Shown in pieces: positions 36,751-40,295 of a stretch of DNA of 40,295 nucleotides. The translations under genes and the position numbers were made by a program. Source of the DNA: Silvanigrellaceae bacterium (GTDB lineage: Bacteria; Bdellovibrionota_B; Oligoflexia; Silvanigrellales; CANGWC01); assembly GCA_947457515.1 (NCBI GenBank), contig CANGWC010000007.1, positions 1-40,295 on the forward strand, in the 5' to 3' direction. Below the pieces are notes generated by a model, which saw only the letters and a list, made by a program, of their open reading frames with translations, searched no databases and was not told where the DNA came from. Within the stretch, counting starts at the first letter, position 1. Each line of letters starts with the position of its first letter.

Positions 36751-39398
36751 GGAGAAATAATAGCACATCTAGCAGATATATTTGTACCCGTTCCAGTAGG
36801 CCCCGGAGTAATACTCTTATGAAATCTTCCCGAATATGACCCATAAGCCCAGGCGTTATATCCGATTAAATTAATCTTAGTAGCAACAGTTGAATCTATC
36901 CAAAATAAATCCATAAAAAACTTACTATTAGCCGAAGCTAGAGAAGTTGATAAGTAAGTCTTGGGCAGTAAATTTTGATAATCCCAATCTTGTACATAGT
37001 AATATGTAATTACAGAAACGGGAACTGCATATCCTAGATTACTATCACTAATAACAGTGGTTACTCGATCAGCTGTTCCCCAGTAAACTGATTTTTGACG
37101 AGTGGCGTTATTGGTCATGTTTTCGTAATACCCATCCGTTAATTCTGCATAATTCCCAATCAGATCCCTTGCTCCGTAACGAGAAATACAGTTTCTTGTC
37201 CCAACATCTCCTGTTCCATAGCCCTCATTTCCATCATAAGCCGTATCATTCTGATTATGTTTGAGGTCAATATTACAGCCCCCATACCCTGGAGTGAAAA
37301 CTGCATTCGTAAAATTAGCGGTTACTTGACTTCCAAAAGCACTGTAATAGTTATCCGGTGTCCCATAATTTGCGACAAAATTTTCCATTTCTGTTTCTAA
37401 ATGAATTGTTCTAGGAGTCGTAGCACCTGTATATCCTACAGCTGTTCTATTAGTACATCCCTTACGAGCAGCATACCAATCCATACTTACAGATTGAGTC
37501 TGGCCAGAAGCACTACTTAAAACCCCCGTTGTAGTAGATACACAACTATTTAAAGTACATCCTCCTGGTGTTCCATTAGTAATGGAACCGCTACTTAAAT
37601 ACGCTTCCCATTTATCTATAGCATAGGTAAAAGGAACCACATTGGTATTAGCAAATTCATGAATCGGCCAATCATCTAAATGCACCATCACCATTCCACT
37701 GGGCACATTACCTGCCACTCTAAAATTGGTGATGTTTTGGCTATTAGGGCTAGTAGTATTTTGAGCACACAATTTAAAGTATCGATAATCCCATGCCGCA
37801 GTACTAAATGGCGCTGCCATGAGATCAAATCCACATTTAGCATTAGAATTTAAAGAACCACTAGATGCAGTTCTGTATGTGGTATCTGTACAACTAGCAA
37901 AGTCTGTGACAACCGTGACTCCTGCTAATGTGTTTTCACAGTTCCATGCTTGAATGCCTGCCTTAGTAGAGCTGTAAGCTAACTTTACATTAGGAGCTGT
38001 GCCATCAGCAGAAATGATCTCCCAATAAAACCTTGCTTTAGTACCTTCACTGTCATTTTGAAAACTGGAAATGAGTGGACCTGCAAAAGAATTAGCTCCA
38101 TGACAAGAATAAGCTGTAGCACTTGCCACAATTTCTACTGTGTCTAAGACTCCATCAACTCCTACATTATAAGATCCATTACTGGAATTCACGTGATCAT
38201 ATCCAAATTCAAATCTCACTCCACCCACGGGACACGCTGTGTTATCACCTACTGTTCCGTTACCTGCAGTAAATGATGTTCTTTTTGAAAGCCAATTAAG
38301 GCCATTGCAAATATAGGTGCTTGTGTACCCTGTATCTGTTCCCACATCATACACAGCGTTATTATTATTATCTTGAAAGCGATCTAACCTATAACCTCCC
38401 GCCTTACAATTCGTTCCAGCATTCTCTGTAATCACAAGGAATCCTGCCCCTGGACCATTACAGATTTTCTGTGTTGCGTAATTCAGATCTGGTCCAGACG
38501 TACATACAGAATCTCCATTACTATCAATACATGTGGTGAGTTGGGTTCCTCCGGCAGGGCAGGTGGTATCTCCCACTGCAAGAGTTGTCGAGAGAACTAG
38601 AGCTTTCTGCCCATTACAGACTTTATAAATATTGCTATTTTTATCGATGGTAGATTCATAAGTTCCATTATTATTAATATCAGTAAAAGTATTGATCTGT
38701 GTTCCACCACTAGGACAAGTGGCATCTCCGGAAGCAATTGTGGATGTTATTGTAACGTTATTAGATCCATTACATGTGTATTTAACATTGTAGAAACTAT
38801 CCACTCCTGACTCATAGGTTCCGTTAGCATTGAGATCAGTAAATGATTCAAGCTTAGTACCACCTGTGGGACATTGAGTATTCCCTATGGCTAAAGTGCT
38901 GGTGATAATCACTCCATTAGCTCCAGATAAAGATGCTGTTCCATTAAGCCCGTTACAGATCTTCTTAGAATTATAATTGGTATCTATTTTACTATCGTAA
39001 GTGCTACTACCATCAACATCGATAAAAGATTCATATCTTTTGCCTCCTTGAGGACAATCGGAATCTCCTACTGCGACATCTGTAGCTATGACTTTAAAAT
39101 CTCCAGGTTTAGTGAGTATGGTTGTGTTGCCACTAGGCAGTGCTAAACAAACGACTTTTTCGGAATAGTCTGTATCTTGGCCTTCTGTGTAAATTCCATC
39201 TATTTGTCCTTTATCATTCCAACTGATGAATTTTGTTCCTCCGTAAGTACAGCGAGAATCACCCAGATCTATGGGTTGAGCCTGTGTCATATACACAGGT
39301 GGTATAGAGCTACTGAGTTCAGGAAGTTTGACTGGGGGTACTTTAAGACATGCAACCAATAATCCAAAAATAAGTAATCTGACCACAAAATAATCCAT
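36747..39398 (-). CDS. Large lipoprotein with CNG-type repeats and FGE/C-type-lectin-fold-like C-terminus (paralog 2)
   Basis: Lipobox LLVAC; near-identical repeat region to 23887-26532; same C-terminal framework (CISRYGARDLIGNYAELTDGYY, ARCAIISP). Confidence 0.87.
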   Translation of the reverse strand: MDYFVVRLLIFGLLVACLKVPPVKLPELSSSIPPVYMTQAQPIDLGDSRCTYGGTKFISWNDKGQIDGIYTEGQDTDYSEKVVCLALPSGNTTILTKPGDFKVIATDVAVGDSDCPQGGKRYESFIDVDGSSTYDSKIDTNYNSKKICNGLNGTASLSGANGVIITSTLAIGNTQCPTGGTKLESFTDLNANGTYESGVDSFYNVKYTCNGSNNVTITSTIASGDATCPSGGTQINTFTDINNNGTYESTIDKNSNIYKVCNGQKALVLSTTLAVGDTTCPAGGTQLTTCIDSNGDSVCTSGPDLNYATQKICNGPGAGFLVITENAGTNCKAGGYRLDRFQDNNNNAVYDVGTDTGYTSTYICNGLNWLSKRTSFTAGNGTVGDNTACPVGGVRFEFGYDHVNSSNGSYNVGVDGVLDTVEIVASATAYSCHGANSFAGPLISSFQNDSEGTKARFYWEIISADGTAPNVKLAYSSTKAGIQAWNCENTLAGVTVVTDFASCTDTTYRTASSGSLNSNAKCGFDLMAAPFSTAAWDYRYFKLCAQNTTSPNSQNITNFRVAGNVPSGMVMVHLDDWPIHEFANTNVVPFTYAIDKWEAYLSSGSITNGTPGGCTLNSCVSTTTGVLSSASGQTQSVSMDWYAARKGCTNRTAVGYTGATTPRTIHLETEMENFVANYGTPDNYYSAFGSQVTANFTNAVFTPGYGGCNIDLKHNQNDTAYDGNEGYGTGDVGTRNCISRYGARDLIGNYAELTDGYYENMTNNATRQKSVYWGTADRVTTVISDSNLGYAVPVSVITYYYVQDWDYQNLLPKTYLSTSLASANSKFFMDLFWIDSTVATKINLIGYNAWAYGSYSGRFHKSITPGPTGTGTNISARCAIISP

Positions 39399-39432
39399 TT
39401 TATGATTATAAAGAGATTTTTTAAGCTTCTAG

Positions 39433-39453
39433 TAAGAAAAAACTGCCTATTTA
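39433..39453 (-). promoter_or_regulatory. Conserved upstream motif, paralog 2
   Basis: Minus strand TAAATAGGCAGTTTTTTCTTA, about 35 nt before the ATG; matches 26568-26587. Confidence 0.4.
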
Positions 39454-39495
39454 AAATTTAACAAAAAAAATCTCTTGAATTCTAAATTTAAAATG

Positions 39496-39519
39496 AGTAC
39501 TATTATGTGTACATATAAT
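39496..39519 (+). promoter_or_regulatory. YefM-like double-palindrome operator overlapping a TATAAT -10
   Basis: AGTACT (39496-39501) and TGTACA (39508-39513) with centres 12 bp apart; TATAAT at 39514-39519. Confidence 0.55.
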
Positions 39520-39530
39520 TGAAAGGCTTT

Positions 39531-39785
39531 ATGGAATCCACATCACCTAGAGATTTTAGGGCAAACTTAAAAGATTACATGGATCTCGTTACAGAAAAAC
39601 CTCTACGTATACAACGAAGAGAAGGAGATGCCTGTATTTTAATGAGTGAAAGTTATTATGAAAAATTATTGAATGAAATCTATAGTTTACAAAAAAGTTT
39701 AGTCTCCAGTAACCAAGCTCTAAGTGGACAAACAAAAGAATTTCTACTTGATACCAAATCTAGGCTCAATAGATTCAAAAAATGA
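39531..39785 (+). CDS. Phd/YefM-family antitoxin
   Basis: MESTSPRDFRANLKDYMDLVTEKPLRIQRREGDACILMSESYYEKLLNEIYSL. ATG 39531 preferred over TTG 39519. Confidence 0.85.
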   Translation: MESTSPRDFRANLKDYMDLVTEKPLRIQRREGDACILMSESYYEKLLNEIYSLQKSLVSSNQALSGQTKEFLLDTKSRLNRFKK

Positions 39786-40129
39786 AGGTTATCAATACTC
39801 AACAATTTGAGGATGATCTTACCAGAATTGAAGATCATATTTTTAATTCAACTCAAAATATTACTCTTATTGAAAAATTTCTCATTGAAGTTGATTCTGT
39901 TGTTCTATGGATAAAATCTAATGTAACAGTTCCAAGAGTTGAGAGTACAGGAGATCGATTTTGGCCTTTTTATATGGATACGAAAGGCGAACTACGCTAC
40001 AGATTAAATTATCTTTATGTAAATGATTCTGAAACACTGATTTTGAAAAGAGTCTTAGACAATCGTGAACAAAACTTAGAGATTTATCCCTCTCATAAAC
40101 TCACTAATTATTCAGGTGATGAAATTTAG
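39782..40129 (+). CDS. RelE/ParE-superfamily toxin
   Basis: FEDDLTRIEDHIFNS...PRVESTGDRFWPFYMDTKGELRYRLNYLYVNDSETLILKRVLDNREQNLEIYPSHK; 4-bp ATGA overlap with the antitoxin. Confidence 0.75.
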   Translation: MKVINTQQFEDDLTRIEDHIFNSTQNITLIEKFLIEVDSVVLWIKSNVTVPRVESTGDRFWPFYMDTKGELRYRLNYLYVNDSETLILKRVLDNREQNLEIYPSHKLTNYSGDEI

Positions 40130-40295
40130 AAAAGAAGCATCCTAAAATCAGGGCCACCTCATGAAAAAATTCATTGACAAATTATAAATATCGTGAAAGA
40201 GATTTTGCATACTAAAATTAGAAGCTTTATTGAATAAATAGTTACTTAAATAATCATTTTTAAAATTAGAAATGGCAAAATAACAAATTTGATAA

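Overview
This is a 40.3 kb, AT-rich, gene-dense bacterial chromosome segment with a Gram-negative-type envelope repertoire (lipoproteins, outer-membrane beta-barrels). It is mostly housekeeping: tig, a UDG-like gene, argS, groEL/groES, an LpoB-like lipoprotein, frr, a Gld/DUF4340 ABC-export cluster, a receiver-only response regulator, truA, uvrB, asnS, udk, a cinA-type gene, sfsA, a HDAC-family gene and kup. Between these are poorly characterised secreted proteins. The left edge (1-745, minus strand) looks like the 5' part of a group II intron sitting 7 nt past a terminator-like hairpin downstream of tig. The main accessory-type signals are: (1) two ~880-aa paralogous lipoproteins about 12.9 kb apart, each with CNG-type repeats and a lectin-fold/FGE-like C-terminus whose variability is confined to patches; (2) a 36-bp direct repeat, with the remnant of a paralogous gene tail, flanking an XRE regulator and a serine-hydrolase-like lipoprotein; (3) a Phd/YefM-RelE type toxin-antitoxin pair with a YefM-like double-palindrome operator; (4) a trigger factor that appears to have lost its PPIase domain and carries a His-rich linker, next to a GroEL with a His-containing tail; (5) two aaRS/DNA-repair gene pairs whose divergent start codons overlap by exactly 12 bp. 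No complete, clearly new multi-gene defence or diversification system was demonstrated. A diversity-generating retroelement was considered and rejected on the evidence in this window. All assignments come from reading the sequence; no database search was run.
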